A stretch of 64,000 nucleotides of DNA from Metaphire vulgaris (GCA_018105865.1 CM030834.1:5811257-5875256); one strand, 5' to 3'. Positions 22,921-34,778 are shown, counted from the first letter of the stretch. Translations and numbers: made by a program. The notes: a model not told the origin generated them from the letters alone.

Positions 22921-23410
22921 TAGTCGTTACTGAGGAGAATTTGTCAAAACTATCGAGAAAATCCAGAAACCAGCGTTTTTATGTTCAAACGGGCAGCGTC
23001 TTGTCTTGACGGCGCCTCTATATATGCTGAATATACCGCTCAACTCAATGGCGGGCGAACAGGCTTATTTGGTTACTAGCACGAATTCTCCATGCAAAGC
23101 AATGCAAATGGCAGTTAATCCGACTACAAGCGCTTTAAAAACATGTTGACTGCCAAACTTGTTGATTGTGGATACTAAAGACGATATTAGACTACAAATA
23201 TTGTTGTCAAAATGAAGTTATGTATTGTGACATATATGTGGCTAAAACGCGAAATATTTGTTGCCTTCGTCAACTGATTCCTACCGCGTTTCAACTGTTT
23301 TGGAGTTGTCTCTCATCACGTCAGGCACGTCGACACTTCACAATCCTCCAGTAATCTTGATGTCCCCCATTTTAAAGTATATGGAATGCATTTTTTAAAT
23401 AATAAACATG
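22921..23410 (+). repeat. Dispersed repeat R, intact copy
   Basis: About 490 bp. It is present again at 25821-25987 plus 28845-29145, where it is split by the hAT element. Shared words include ATACCGCTCAACTCAATGGC, AAAGACGATATTAGA and ACGTCAG(G/C)CACGTCGACAC. This copy shows the site without the insertion. Confidence 0.85.
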
Positions 23411-23583
23411 TACTGATGGGTGCAAAAGTTGCGATATTTGACACGGTGTAAAAATTATAAATATTAGTCTTGGAATTCACGTCTGGTAGTTAACATTAAA
23501 GGCTCATGGGGAAGAAAGCATCGTAAACTGGCTGCACTTTAAAGCAAGTTAAGTTAAACAAGTGAAATGGCAATGCTTTACTC

Positions 23584-23640
23584 CAGTGGTTCTTAACTGG
23601 GTTCGATCGAACCCTAGGGGTGTGGTGAGTCAGTCTCGAA
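23584..23640 (+). mobile_element. hAT-type terminal fragment
   Basis: Begins CAGTGGTTCTTAACTGG, a known style of hAT terminal repeat. It contains the perfect 16-bp palindrome GGGTTCGATCGAACCC at 23599-23614. No partner end was found. Confidence 0.45.
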
Positions 23641-23649
23641 GGTTCGTCG

Positions 23650-23880
23650 GAGGGACGCGAATATACGCACCCGACTTTCTGCCAATCTTGAGGTCCGTGG
23701 TTCAATTCCCGGCCACGAAAGAAACTCTTCGGTTGTTTCTGTCCCAAGCGCTCCCAGTCGACTCAGTTGTGAATGAGTACATCGGGTGTCAACTCGGTGG
23801 AAAGAAAGGCGGCGAGGGAAAGGCTGGCAACCGCCCTCAATTCAGCCGTCAAAACCGATGCTATGCAGTCTGTCTGAAAT
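23650..23880 (+). mobile_element. tRNA-derived SINE fragment
   Basis: CGCACCCGACTTTCTGCCAA and GGTTCAATTCC (B-box-like, 23699-23709) look like the 3' half of a tRNA. They are followed by a non-tRNA body with GACTCAGTTGTGAATGAGTA, a type of sequence I associate with invertebrate tRNA-SINEs. The A box is lost at the junction with the hAT fragment. Confidence 0.55.
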
Positions 23881-23899
23881 ACGCCCAATTATTTTTTTC

Positions 23900-25523
23900 T
23901 TTGCCAAATAAGTAGTGTCTGCTGGATGTTATTCCAACTCATATTCGTAAGCAGTGTTTTGATGTCCTTGGGCCAGTAATTACTCGTTTGGTTAACCTAT
24001 CTCTGTCATCAGGTACCTTCTCATCAACCTAAGCTAGTGCTCACCCATTACTGAAATACCCAACACTCAATCCAACTAATTTTTCTAGCTATAGGCCTAT
24101 CTCAAATTTAATTTTTTAAATCTAAATTCATCGAACGGCGAACGCACTGTGCTCAGTCGAATGGATGTTCGTTTTTCATCCCATAATCTTCATTGCCTAA
24201 ACAATCTGCATATAGAAAATTTAATTAAACTGAAAGTGCTTTCCTGACTGTTCATGATTATATCTTGTCTGCTGTGGATAATGGCAAGATACTGCACTTA
24301 TTTTACCAGGCTTGTCTGCTGCTTTTGACACCATAGATCATGCAATCCTTCTCTACAGACTCGAACATTGGTTTGGCATATCGGGTACTGCATCAGAGTG
24401 GTTCATATCACAACTTGTTTATTGTAACGGTGCTCAGTCAAACTCAGTTAAATTAGGTTTTTGTGTTCCCCAGGCATCTGTTTTAGGCCCTCTCCTTATA
24501 TACAATGCCCCTTAGATCGCTTCTTTCACAGTTCTCTGCTGACTATCATTTTTACGCGGATTACACAGTTATTCATTGCCTTTGATGATAAAACCTCTTC
24601 TGGGTCACAATCTACCCGTTTGCCTGCAAAACGTTCAGTCTTGGATGTTTAATAAATAAGCAAGCACTGAGCCCTTCAAAAGCGGAGTTTTTACTTCTTG
24701 GTACATCATTTAATTTAAGTTAATCTGAAGCCATAGATTCCTTTATATTTGATAAACATTTCAGTTAATCTATGTCAGTCTGTCCGCAACCCGAGGGGTA
24801 ATATTTGATAAGAACATGTGGCTTAACGATCATATGAACCAGGTCAGCAGATCCGCTCGTATGCAAATCAGAGACATTCGATGAATTCGTGATCTTGTGC
24901 CAAAATCCGCTCTGATTCCTCTTGAAAACGCCCTTGTCAGCAGTAGACTCGATTATTGCAATAATAATTATTCACTTTACAATGGCATGGCCAGATCTAA
25001 TATTCAAAAGCTTCAAACGATTCTGAATTCTATTTCCCGAACCATTACAAAAAAACTGGTAATCACGATCATATTAAACCTGTTCTTCTGGCTGCCGGTC
25101 GAACAGAGAATTGTATTAAAAGCTGGTCTTCTGGATTATAAAACACTGCACTGTAATCTGGCCATCTTCAATATTTAAAATCTACGTTGAATCACCCGAA
25201 ACATCGTCATTTAACAAGGTTTGCTAATTCATTGCTAAATGTACGTAGAACCAACACTGAAATTGGTAAGAGAGCTTTTTCTATTTCTCGGCTTAAAATC
25301 CGGAACTCTCTCCCTCCAGCTATCAGCTCTTCCAATTCACTAAGTATCTTCCGATTCAGACTTAAGACACGTCTCTTTCAATTGCTTTTCTTCCTCCATA
25401 GTCCGTCTTACTCTCTCTCTTCTGACTCGTCTCTGGAATTATCTGGATCTTTTGCGGATGGATCTTGAAGTATCATCGATTGATACCCTTGGGTATTATA
25501 ACTGGTGCTATAGAAGTGCATAA

Positions 25524-25605
<82 letters not shown>
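23900..25605 (+). mobile_element. L2/CR1-like LINE with (ATT)n tail
   Basis: Decayed plus-strand RT: VITRLVNLSLSSGTF, SYRPISNL, LSAAFDTIDHAILLYRLEHW (motif A), CVPQASVLGPLL (motif B with G to A) and FYADYTV where FYADDT is expected (catalytic Asp lost). The post-RT part is LENALVSSRLDYCNN and KRAFSISRLKIRNSLPPAIS. The 3' end GGTATTATAACTGGTGCTAT runs into 80 bp of ATT repeat (25526-25605), which is the element's tail. Many frameshifts. Confidence 0.85.
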
Positions 25606-25820
25606 GTAAAACTGAAGGCTCTAACCTTCGGTTCTCCGTACGGGCGATGAGCCTATGGCTCATCATCATTCGATCAAATCTTGTGATGGAATACGCCCAG
25701 AATTTCGTTCATGGGCAATCGTTCACAGGCAATCATAACCGTTAGTTATTTTCGCTTAGTTAGACAACGAGGGTCCGTAGGGCGTTGAGCTACTAGGGCA
25801 CTAGGCTATGGCCTCAATCA

Positions 25821-25987
25821 TGGACTGGAGAGAATTTGTAAAAATATCGAGAACAATCCTAGCAGCGTTTTTATGTTTAAACAGGCAGCTTTTGTCTAAA
25901 GGCGCCTTTTATATACGCTAAAAATACCGCTCAACTCAATGGCGGACTTATTTGGTTAGTTGGTTGGTTGGTAAGTTGTTTCTCAAC
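25821..25987 (+). repeat. Repeat R, left part of split copy
   Basis: Matches 22935-23090 and stops where the hAT element begins. The last 8 bases, TTCTCAAC (25980-25987), are the left target duplication. Confidence 0.8.
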
Positions 25988-26645
25988 TAGGGTTGCCAGG
26001 TGCATGGGTTGCCAAAAAAGGACAGAGCCAGATGAAAAGAAGGACAGAGGAGGACGCATTGAATGTTCCAAATGAGAAAATTAATATAAATTCAATGGAA
26101 ACTATTAACATAAAATGCAAGAAACATTTTTCACCAATTACTAGAACGATGCTCGCTTCGCTCGCGCTCGCTTCGCTCGCAATGCAGGATAATACTATTG
26201 TGGAGAATTTGCATTTCTCGTCTATTGTTAGCAGCTACTGGAATATACGGCGTCATTGCCGCACGTCTACGGTCAGTGTTGCCAGTGTGGGTTTTTCCAA
26301 CCCAATCTGGCTTTTTGGGCCTCGTTTGGTTGTTTGGTTTTTTTGGCGGAATCTGTTTTCGGAATCTCGCTTCGCTCGCAGTGCAGGATAATACTAATCC
26401 AATACCTATACCTAATACCCAATCGTTGAATTAATGCTGAACAACGTTTCAATGATGTACATACGCCACCTAGCCAAGCTCTGCACCACGTAATAATTAG
26501 GCCTATGTACAGTACGTTAAAATCACGCAACTGTAACCATTTGTGACGCTGTACACGTAATTGTTGTGTATGTTCAAATTGCGCAACTTCCACAAGCTAC
26601 GCCCACCAACGCATCGCGACGTTGTACACATTATGACGCTGCAAT

Positions 26646-26817
26646 GAACAATTGAACGTACTCTTCGTCAAACGCTTCTTCGACTAAACCGTTTGGTAGT
26701 CAACCAATCAGAACGCTTGAATCTGACAGAACAATCAAACGTACGCTTCGTCAAACGCACTTTGGACTAAACCGTCTGGTTACCAATAGTCAACCAATGA
26801 GAACGCTTGAAGGTAAC
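26646..26817 (+). repeat. Two-copy ~85-bp tandem duplication
   Basis: Units 26646-26728 and 26729-26817 share GAACAAT, TTCGTCAAACGC, GGACTAAACCGT-type and AGTCAACCAAT words with about 85% identity by eye. Confidence 0.75.
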
Positions 26818-26975
26818 AGAGGTACAGGCACAGAGAAAGAATCTGAATATAATAGATTAATATATACATATTGTACCTTTACCTCTATTATCCTTACTGC
26901 CACACAACATATTTCTCAGAGGAACCAACGTTTCGGCAAAGATCCTCGTTGTCGATCACATATGCATAAAACTGT

Positions 26976-27218
26976 TTACAAGTAAGATTCTAAAAATTGT
27001 ATTTTGTGAGAATGATACCCTTTACCCTTTACAGAGTCTACCAAGAGTTTGATCCGTTCATTTGTCCATTGAGCATTAATCAAGAAGAACAATCTTTCCA
27101 CATTGCCATTGTGTCCAGGAATAAAAAATGTATTCACAAATTTTAAGTAATTCTGAGAGGCAAATACGTTTACAGTCTCTGCGTTTGCTACCGGAAATGA
27201 AATAAACATGTTGACCAT
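26976..27218 (-). pseudogene. hAT transposase C-terminal (hATC) remnant
   Basis: Minus-strand frame of 80 codons. The segment GHNGNVERLFFLINAQWTNE followed by RIKLLVDSVKG has the E-R-x-F-S-like and W-x-x-x-R pattern of the hATC dimerisation region near the end of hAT transposases. No DDE-bearing part was recognised. Its position inside a pair of hAT ends with an 8-bp target duplication supports the call. Confidence 0.7.
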
Positions 27219-27293
27219 AAACTATTGCATTATTATTATTATTATCGAATGCTTAATGTGCTAAATGATGTCAGCCATTTGATTGCGACATTA

Positions 27294-27830
27294 TCAGCTG
27301 TGTGTAAAGTTTGTAGTCCACCGTCCTCTAGCCTGGTTATAGGGCAAGTCAGCTAGGTGCGACATTGTTTGAATGACACCGCAGGGGCACAGGTTCGAGT
27401 CTGTTAATCCCCATTTCTGATGACAGTAACTGCAGTGACCCTGTCCAGTTCGAAAACGGTTTAACAGACACCACAGGTGACGAGGCAGCGTGTCAAAGCC
27501 TGGTTGTCGGATAGCGGGATCTTCGACCAATTGGCAGTTGATCACCTGAGCCGACTCCCAGTCAAGTCTCCACTGTCTATCGACATCTGAGGGAACCTTG
27601 TTAAGCTGCAGAGGATGGCGTGATTTCAATCGGTGATTAGGAGGGTTAGACAGGTCCTCGAAGAGTGGCAGGTCCTCACGGTCTGCTATCTTTGATAGAA
27701 ATCTGTCCACTGCAGCTTCCCGTCGTAAGTATGGTGGTTGGATATTTGACAGAACTGGCAGCCATTGGAGCGCTGTTGGGCGCAGGGTTCCGGAGACAAG
27801 TCTCATGGCTGAGTGCAGCTGCGTGTCCAC
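27294..27830 (-). pseudogene. Jockey-like LINE, C-terminal region
   Basis: Open 178-codon minus frame. It includes LDTQL-type MDTQLHSAMRLVSGTLRPT, WLPVLSNIQPPYLRREAAVD, AIRQPGFDTLPRHLWCLLNR and FRTGQGHCSYCHQKWGLTDS followed by NLCPCGVIQTMSHL, the CCHC-like C-terminus of a Jockey-type ORF2. It is unusually well preserved. The matching N-terminal RT piece is at 28266-28597 on the same strand; the RT palm between them is missing. Confidence 0.8.
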
Positions 27831-27894
27831 CGCCTTTGTGTGCGAGAGCCTGTCTTTAGGCGCTTCTGATAGCCATTTTCTATGTATGTTGTAA

Positions 27895-28263
27895 GTGCAA
27901 CAACCTGATCACCTTATCCCTCGACTTACTAATCATTCCACTAGGTATTCGGCAGGACCTTCATTTGTCGTTCCTTACTCTCGCACAGTCATTGGCACTA
28001 GTTGTTTCTCAGTGTACGCCCCTAAGCTCTGGAATTCACTACCAACATCACTTCGCATAACTAATAACTTATCATCTTTCAGATCTGGCCTTAAAACACA
28101 TCTCTTTGACTTGGCATATCACCCTTAGATTGCTCTCTCGCCGTTTCGGACTGATCTTCTGGCTTGACGTGGCTCTAATGCTATTTGGATTTGGTGCGCC
28201 ATCGGCTGATGCCCTGGGCATTATGATAGTGGCGCTATAGAAGTTGATTGATTGATTGATTGA
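27895..28263 (+). pseudogene. L2-like LINE 3' end with (GATT)n tail
   Basis: Plus-strand frame to 28128 with NHSTRYSAGPSFVVP and CFSVYAPKLWNSLPTSLRIT. The 3' UTR contains GCCATCGGCTGATGCCCTGG and GTGGCGCTATAGAAGTTGAT, and a GATT tail follows (28243-28263). The same UTR, inverted, flanks the hAT element at 44909-46087. Confidence 0.85.
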
Positions 28264-28265
28264 TC

Positions 28266-28597
28266 ACAGGTGCTGCGACCTTTTCTGAAGCGAGCTTGAA
28301 ACGGGTTTAGTATGTCGTCTACCGATGTGGCGATGTGATTCAGTAGTAGTCTCTCGAATAACTTGTAACAGACGCTGAGTAGCGAGATTGGTCTGTAGCT
28401 TGCCGCAAGAGTTTTGTCTTTTCCTGGTTTTTCGATGGCAATGACCTTTGCTTTACGCCAAATCTTTGGAATATTGTTACTCGTTATGATTTTGTTGAAG
28501 AAGGTTAGTAGCCATTTGCATGCCTTCGGACCCAAATTTTTTAGAAACTCAGGGTTAATATTATCGTACCCTAGAGCCTGGAGTCTATTGCATAGAC
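28266..28597 (-). pseudogene. Jockey-like LINE, RT fingers fragment
   Basis: Minus frame with ALGYDNINPEFLKNLGPKAC, ITSNNIPKIWRKAKVIAIEK, PGKDKTLAASYRPISLLSVC and PFQARFRKGRSTCDQ. These are RT motifs 0-2 of a Jockey-type LINE. It stops exactly where the plus-strand L2 tail begins. Confidence 0.8.
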
Positions 28598-28844
28598 GCT
28601 AGAGATAGAATGACGAGAGTCGAGTATTTTGGGACTTTGGACAATCGATATTGGTATTATTCAAACACTATTTTAATATCGATGATTGGGTAAACTGAGA
28701 TAACGGATTAAAGCGTATGAAAATCGTAAATACCGCGAGAACGAAAATTGATAGGCAGCATAAAAATCTCAAAAGGAGGACGGAGGACACGGACTAAAAA
28801 AGGAGGACATGTTTTGGAGGACGTCTAGCAACCCTATTCTCAAC

Positions 28845-29145
28845 GCAAAGGAATACAAATCGCAATTAAATCCGACTACGATCGCTTTAAAACATTGACT
28901 GCAAAACTTGTTGACTGAATACCAAAGACGATATTAGAATATAAATATTGTTGGAAAAATTGAAGTTATTCATTGTGGCTAACTCGGGAAAGTTAAATAT
29001 TTGTTGCTTTCGTCACGTGATTCCTAACCGCGTTTCGCCAGCTCTTCTGGATTTGTCTCTAATCACGTCAGCCACGTCGACACCACAATCCTCGAATAAT
29101 CTTGATGTCTCCTAATTATAAAGTCTATGAAATGTATTAAATAAT
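28845..29145 (+). repeat. Repeat R, right part of split copy
   Basis: Continues repeat R from the hAT right junction (GCAAAGGAATACAAATCGCA) to about 29145, matching 23096-23410. Confidence 0.8.
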
Positions 29146-29734
29146 ATTTAGAGTCATCTCCAAAACTACTGAGATTATTGTACTGCATTCATGGATGTCT
29201 GCATGTCAGTACGAATAATGAAATGACCTTGCGAAGGAAAGATTGCCTCCAGTGTGAGGCAAGGTTAAAAAGGCATTCTCATATTATTCTCCACCATTGG
29301 CAGGTTTATAATGGCTCTGAGTAATCAACTTTCATGACTATCAGAACGGACTCATGTCACACTAATAATTGTTAGACGAGTGCTGATGAAATGCCCAACA
29401 CAGTTATAACTTAAACGCAGCAATTTCATTTCAGCAAAGTTAAACTTAATTATAACAATCTCCAAGGTCGTCCCGTCATTTAAGTTTTAAAAGTCGTGGA
29501 TGATGAAAACCGTTGATTTATTCTGCTCATTTAAAATGCTAATTTAAAATAAATAATTTAAAGAAAGTCTGTTTGTTATATTCCTATGAAACAGCTATTA
29601 TATAGGCTTGATCGACTTATTTTGCCTCGCTTCCAAATTTTTTATTTCGAAATATAGATTTTCAATTTCTGCATGTTTTAATTCCATTCTTTCAATCCTC
29701 GAAAAAACTTATCTGGGAAGGACTGCAGGAATTT
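29146..29734. other. Unassigned non-coding stretch
   Basis: No coding signal or recognisable repeat. Confidence 0.45.
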
Positions 29735-29872
29735 AGATAATTCTTCTTCAGTCGCAGGAGTGAAGCATGAAAAATTGGAAGGAGCTTCTGGTGGAGATGG
29801 GTGATGTGGAGAGGCAGTTTGATTGGCCGTTGTAGATTTTATATTGGTGCGGATCTTAGAGATTTATCCGAA
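29735..29872 (-). pseudogene. LINE A fragment (pre-RT linker)
   Basis: Matches 11985-12125 of the near-complete LINE A in the same orientation (TTCTTCAGTCGCAGGAGTGA and GCGGATCTTAGAGATTT). It is a short fragment truncated at both ends. Confidence 0.75.
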
Positions 29873-30224
29873 AAAAATTGCTTTGCTTGCTTTTACTGAT
29901 TGCTTTTACGGTTTTAGGTTTTATTAGGCCTTCTGTATTTGGTACTACCGGTTTTTTTAATACAAATGTAGAACACAGAATCTTACAACATTTAGGAGAG
30001 ACTATTAATTCATCCAGTACTATGCTTGACACTTTTTGTTCCAAGCGAAGAATCTGACGAAGCCATCAGAAGAAAGAAGCAGTGTAGTGTCATTTCTATC
30101 TACTGAAGTTTATCTAAGGAGCACTGGCGAATTTGTTGTAACCTCTTAATTACTTCGCTCATGGATACGCTCAAATTATATTAATTGTAAACAAGCCAAG
30201 TTATAACCCTTGTGAGCATTTGTT

Positions 30225-30400
30225 GCCTCGATACCAAAACAGCCTCCACAATCGCCACTTCAATAGTCCACTCCAAATTAGATTACTGCAATCTCTACTA
30301 TTATAACCTTGTAGCCTCCATCCATAAATTGAAATCAATTAAACATGCACTAGTTCGTGTTGCTACTAAGTCACCAAAGTCTTGCCATATTTATTCTTCA
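30225..30400 (+). pseudogene. LINE A fragment (post-RT region)
   Basis: Plus-strand frame TKTASTIATSIVHSKLDYCN and INKLKSIKHALVRV-type sequence. It matches the minus-strand LINE A at 10800-10960, in the opposite orientation. Confidence 0.8.
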
Positions 30401-30479
30401 GCCACATGCATTCCTAGTGGACATAGATCACGAACAAGATCTTTTCATTTCGCTCGATCTGCTGCCTAGTTTACTCTAG

Positions 30480-31310
30480 ATGTATCCATTTTCTTTAGGC
30501 TCTGTTTCTAATGATCTTTCCCATGTGTTTCGCGGTCTTCTTTTTTCCATGGCAGCTCCGTGTCAGTCTTATGATGTTTTTAGTCGGTTTTCTAAGCCTC
30601 TAATGAGTCATCCAATTGTGACCAAATTGTACCGACGGTTGTTACCGTGAGATGATAGTGGCCGTGTGACTATGGGATAGGGACAAATTGACAATAAAGG
30701 ACATCTATCAAAAACATAAGCACATGTGTTTTAACTTTGACTTAACGTCAAAATCGTTTAAAACAAAGAACGTAAAAATCGTTTAAAACAAAGTCGAATT
30801 TTGCAATAGGCTAACCTAAGACCTAGGCTAAGCTGTTATTTCTTTAAATTCTATTTATTCTCACTTTTGCACACCAGCAACTGTGGATCATGTTTTATTT
30901 TCTCTGAAAATTCATGACAAGTGTCTTGCAAGTTAAAGTATATGAAAAGTTAATTTTTACTTAGTTCGACATCTTTTTCTTTCATTGCGCCATTTAGATG
31001 ACATTGCATTAAATATACGTTCACAGTAAGCTGATGTTCCAGGAATTAAAAGCACAAATGAAACAATTATTAAAACATTAACACACTTGTGATTAGTAGC
31101 ACTTTTCAAGATCCTGTGCCATTTGCAGCTTGTTGTTTTTCAACCTGTAAATAGTTCAGCGCTCTGAATCAAGCTAAAGCTTGTTTGAAGAAGTGCAACT
31201 TCATCAAATAGGTAATTCATGTTGAAAGTAATTTTGTCTTATAGCATCAAATCCTCTACAATTTCTACAAATGTCTGGTAGTCTGGAAGATTACCTAAAA
31301 GACTGAGTTT
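30480..31310. other. Unassigned; short tandem duplication
   Basis: No coding signal. AAAATCGTTTAAAACAAAG is repeated at about 30752 and 30777. The tail of this stretch (AATAAAGGACATC near 30697) may be the far end of the repeat R2 element. Confidence 0.45.
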
Positions 31311-31314
31311 TGAC

Positions 31315-31745
31315 AATTTTCCAAATGTTGAATTTTCACCACCAAAGTCAAATTTTTCTTCCAAATAGGTTATTGCTGAGTCGATACATAATTTTAAATC
31401 TTTAGTTGCCTCCCAAGCTTCGGTGGTGTAAGAAGTTGGTGAATCTGATACTCAAAGAATTATTTTTCACATCGTGAGTTAGTGATAATCGGTCTCAAAC
31501 TGCTAAGTTGACCTACCGCTTTTGCAAATTTCAATTGAAAATGTGTGAAATGTGTGGTTTCATGACGTCATTATTCCTGGGATAACGTAACTACCGTATA
31601 TCATTGAATGAATGCCAAACCTTGAAAAAGCGCCAGCCTTGATTTTGGAAAAAAAGAACAAATAGCGTCCTTTCTAAATGCTAAAAAGGACAAGGACTCA
31701 AAAGGTCCATTAAAAGGCTGTACTTTGAATTAAAGGACGGTTGGT
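31315..31745 (+). repeat. Dispersed repeat R2, copy 2
   Basis: Matches 8290-8690. This copy extends to GGACGGTTGGTAAAACACTA at 31726-31745, possibly a DNA-transposon end, and abuts a LINE A fragment. Confidence 0.8.
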
Positions 31746-31746
31746 A

Positions 31747-33190
31747 AAACACTACTATGGGAGCATGTTTGTCGAGTAGATCGTATAGGGCAGAGTTATA
31801 GTTGTCAATTAGTGATTGGTGACGTTATGATGATTGGGGGTTTGATGATGGGGTCAGATGTCAATGTCTTCACAAAAGGTGGATATTATTATTATTCCAG
31901 GACAATTTGCATAGCGTTGTACGCATAGTTTAAAATACCCAAAATCAAAAGAGCTTTGACAACGCTGACATGTCAATGTGAGTCAGAAGGTGGCGATGTT
32001 AAAAATCCACTCTGATGATGGAAAGAACTTTGCTGCCGTGAAGAAGTCCTGTGAAGAAGTGAAGAAGTCCTGTCCTTGAGAAGCCGTCCTTCAGAGGAAA
32101 CTTCAGCCACATAGACATTGCCAACGAGGAACGGAAGATGATGTTACGAGTCCGCGAGTTTTTGATAAGAGTTCTCCACATGGAAGCTCCAGCGGTGAAA
32201 TCCTAAAAAAGCGGTCTTCCGCGAAAGAATAGTTCGTCGTCGAAATCGGCAAATCCGACGAAGATGGAAAATCCAGCGAAGTCCGGAACGACAGCCGTAA
32301 TGATCAGTTGGCAAAAAGCAAAATTTTCACGCGGAAGCCAATACGGCTGACGTTGACGCACACCCGACAGACGGCGACTGACTTAAACTTTCAGAACGAC
32401 GTGGAAAGGTGGAGGACGACACGAGACACGTCGGAACCGAAGAGCTGAACGCAGTCCTCGCGAAGATGAAGGCTCGAGAGAAGTCCGGAACGACAGTCGA
32501 TCAAAGTCGCTTGGCGCTACAACAATAGCCAACATGGCGACGTCCTGCACGAAGCGGTGAGAGCGACTCTATGGTTGGCGCCTTCTATGTCAGCTAGCAT
32601 GCGTTTGTGCATGCCATGCTTCGCCGTCGTTCTTCGCAATTTCTGACGTTCCGTGTGTGAATTTTGCGACGAAGATGAGGATTTCTTCCAGTCCGTCGGT
32701 TTTCTGAGGAGTTTTAGTGTTTGGATATGTCAATTTTATTGAGACGGCAGAATGAGTAGGTACCACAAGGTGGAGGAGGTGGTGGGCAGACATTTAGGGT
32801 AGTGAAAATGGGGAAATGATCAGATGTAGAGCATGGGCTGACTGATCAACAAGGCGATAATGATGAAGAAGATATGGTAAGGTATAAGATATGGCCAAAA
32901 GTCTGAGTTGTAAAGGAAATGTGCTGTTTAAGGTTTGCTTGCGCTAGGAGCTGTTTGAATCGAGTAGAATTTGGGTCGTTGTTCTTGTCAACACATATGT
33001 TGAAATCTCCTGTTTTAAAGAATTCGTGTGGAGTTGCTGCTGCTGACTCGTGCTGAGTCTAGAAAGGTAGTGAATTTATCGAGTAATTTTCCAAAAGGAG
33101 TTGAATATTTTGATGATAATGGAGGACGGTGAGCATTGAAAACGGTTTATTTCGTGTGCGGGAGTTTTAGAGTAACTAATGGGCATTCAA
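31747..33190 (-). pseudogene. LINE A endonuclease/linker copy, split by an insert
   Basis: Bases 31747-31886 match LINE A at about 12461-12590. Bases 32722-33190 match 12595-13015, both in minus orientation, including the complement of the GDFN region (GTTGAAATCTCCTGTTTTAA near 33000). The two parts become continuous when 31887-32721 is removed. No long frame survives. Confidence 0.8.
31887..32721 (-). mobile_element. 835-bp insert of unknown class, 7-bp target duplication
   Basis: TGGATAT occurs at both junctions (31880-31886 and 32722-32728), and the host LINE is continuous across them. Read on the minus strand the insert ends in (AAT)n (TATTATTATT on plus at 31887), so it is probably a retroposed, minus-oriented element. 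The body is GC-richer than its surroundings. It contains two copies of AAGTCCGGAACGACAG (32276 and 32487) and a repeated GAAGAAGTCCTGT. I recognise no protein. Confidence 0.7.
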
Positions 33191-34439
33191 ATTATGAAAA
33201 TTGTGTTAGTCTGTCTGTATCTGCTTACAGCTTTAGGGCTTGACGTGTCCCAAGTTTTTTCTAATTGAAGTGAATTTCTTTGATTTCTTTCAGCAACTCA
33301 AAGAAAGGCCCATCAGAGGAAGGTCCCGAGCTCAGTCGTCATCGTATCTTCAATGAAGGGCATTCAGACCGCACGAATCTCGTCTGCATGCCAGTCATTG
33401 CCTTGATAATTTTAAGAAGTGTCTTTTTGCAATGATCTGGGTGTCTCACCTTAGTTACTGGCAGTCATCTAATATGAGAATCGAAGACATTGATATGTTT
33501 TCCTTAATTATCTTCAAATTACTAAGAAGCCATTGATTTGTATGATGCATTTTTCCAACAAAGAAAAGTTGGAAATTTCAAATATTGCACTAATTGGAAA
33601 CATACTTATTCAATCGATTGTATTGCGAATGGCCAATAAAATAATTATAATAGAGTTGTTAGATATGGAATATAATGTTGCTCGTTCTTTGCGTGAGGGT
33701 CATGTTTCTGACCATGGTCTATGGTCATGTCTTTTGCACCATTCAATTTTTTCACTGCAGGTGTAAAGTTATTGCTGAACAAGCAGAATGAATTTTTTAG
33801 GTTAAAAATTATTATCGGTATGGACTGAAAGTTAGCTTGCTAGTTGCTAATACAACAAACTTGGCGCTACATGGATAGCATAAGGCGCAGGCTACATTCG
33901 TTTCTGCTTTTAGCGAAGAATGCCTTTCTTTTGTGAGTCATTACTTATTGTAGACTTTGTAGTCACTATTTATCTAAAGCTACTTGGGTAAACGTGTTCC
34001 TATCTGCTTTGCTTGCTTCCAATTACTATGCTGCACAAGCATCGAATTATTTTCTCTTACATACGCGAACAGATATTTACTCTCCACAAAATCCTCTGAC
34101 GCTGACGCTGTATTATATATATAATAATTATGGGGGAGTCGTTATTATATATACAATAATGAGGGAGAGTTATTATTATATGGGAGTCATTATAATATAC
34201 TCTACCGATTATATCAAAAGCAGCAGCCGAAAAGTTTTCCAATCACTTATGGTACTTGACCTGAGCTGGCCAGTTTGGCATTCTTTGACAGCAATGTGAG
34301 TATACCAACCAAGAGACAAATGGTACATGCAATGAGAAACACCAGCGTACAGCAAGAGCAAACAAGGCGCATAAAAGTGGACCTGCAAATTTTTGAACAT
34401 TTTTGAACAATTTTGAACATTTTTTCTCTCCAAAATCCA
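33191..34439. other. Unassigned non-coding stretch
   Basis: AT-rich sequence with no recognisable coding region. Between 34110 and 34200 a degenerate repeat of TATTATATATACAATAATGA type is visible. Confidence 0.45.
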
Positions 34440-34660
34440 TGACAATATTTGAAGTGATGAACCTCCCACGCGCATTTATCAATAAGGACCCAGACTTATG
34501 AGAGGCACAGGAGGATTATCAGGGAGCGGCAAAGACAGTTCATGCAATGAGCGTGGTGAATGACCACGCAGAACGTGGTGTGGCGCTTATACAAGAACTG
34601 AGCAGCCTCATAAGTCATAACCAAAGACGAGTCACAGCTTCAGTTTTTATTACAGACGGT
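34440..34660 (+). pseudogene. Orphan family 2, C-terminal fragment
   Basis: One plus frame reads TIFEVMNLPRAFINKDPDL, then a stop, then AQEDYQGAAKTVHAMSVVND and HAERGVALIQELSSLISHNQ. The VNDxAERGVxLIQ motif is characteristic of a multi-copy uncharacterised protein family that I remember from arthropods and other invertebrates. Other pieces of what seems to be the same family are at 36190-37640 on the opposite strand. Function unknown. Confidence 0.45.
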
Positions 34661-34775
34661 CGCGCAGCACAGGCAGGCAGGCAGGCTTATCCCGACAGCA
34701 AAAAGAGACATTGTCAGGGCAGCGTAGTCGGTCAACACTGTAGACAGATATACTGTACTTCTTTACTATGGTATA

Positions 34776-34778
<3 letters not shown>

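Larger units (their letters stand above)
25988..28836 (-). mobile_element. hAT DNA transposon, 2.85 kb, with nested LINEs
   Basis: Ends TAGGGTTGCCAG and, reverse-complemented from the right, TAGGGTTGCTAG; both continue into AGGACA/AGGAGG-rich subterminal sequence. Flanking 8-bp repeats TTCTCAAC at 25980-25987 and 28837-28844 are perfect. Repeat R resumes right after the second, so the boundaries are certain. A hAT transposase C-terminal remnant lies inside at 26976-27218, together with LINE fragments at 27294-28597. Too decayed to be autonomous. Confidence 0.9.

Noticed and set aside
25465..25650. Poly-Tyr open frame
   Set aside because: ATT tail of a LINE, not a gene.
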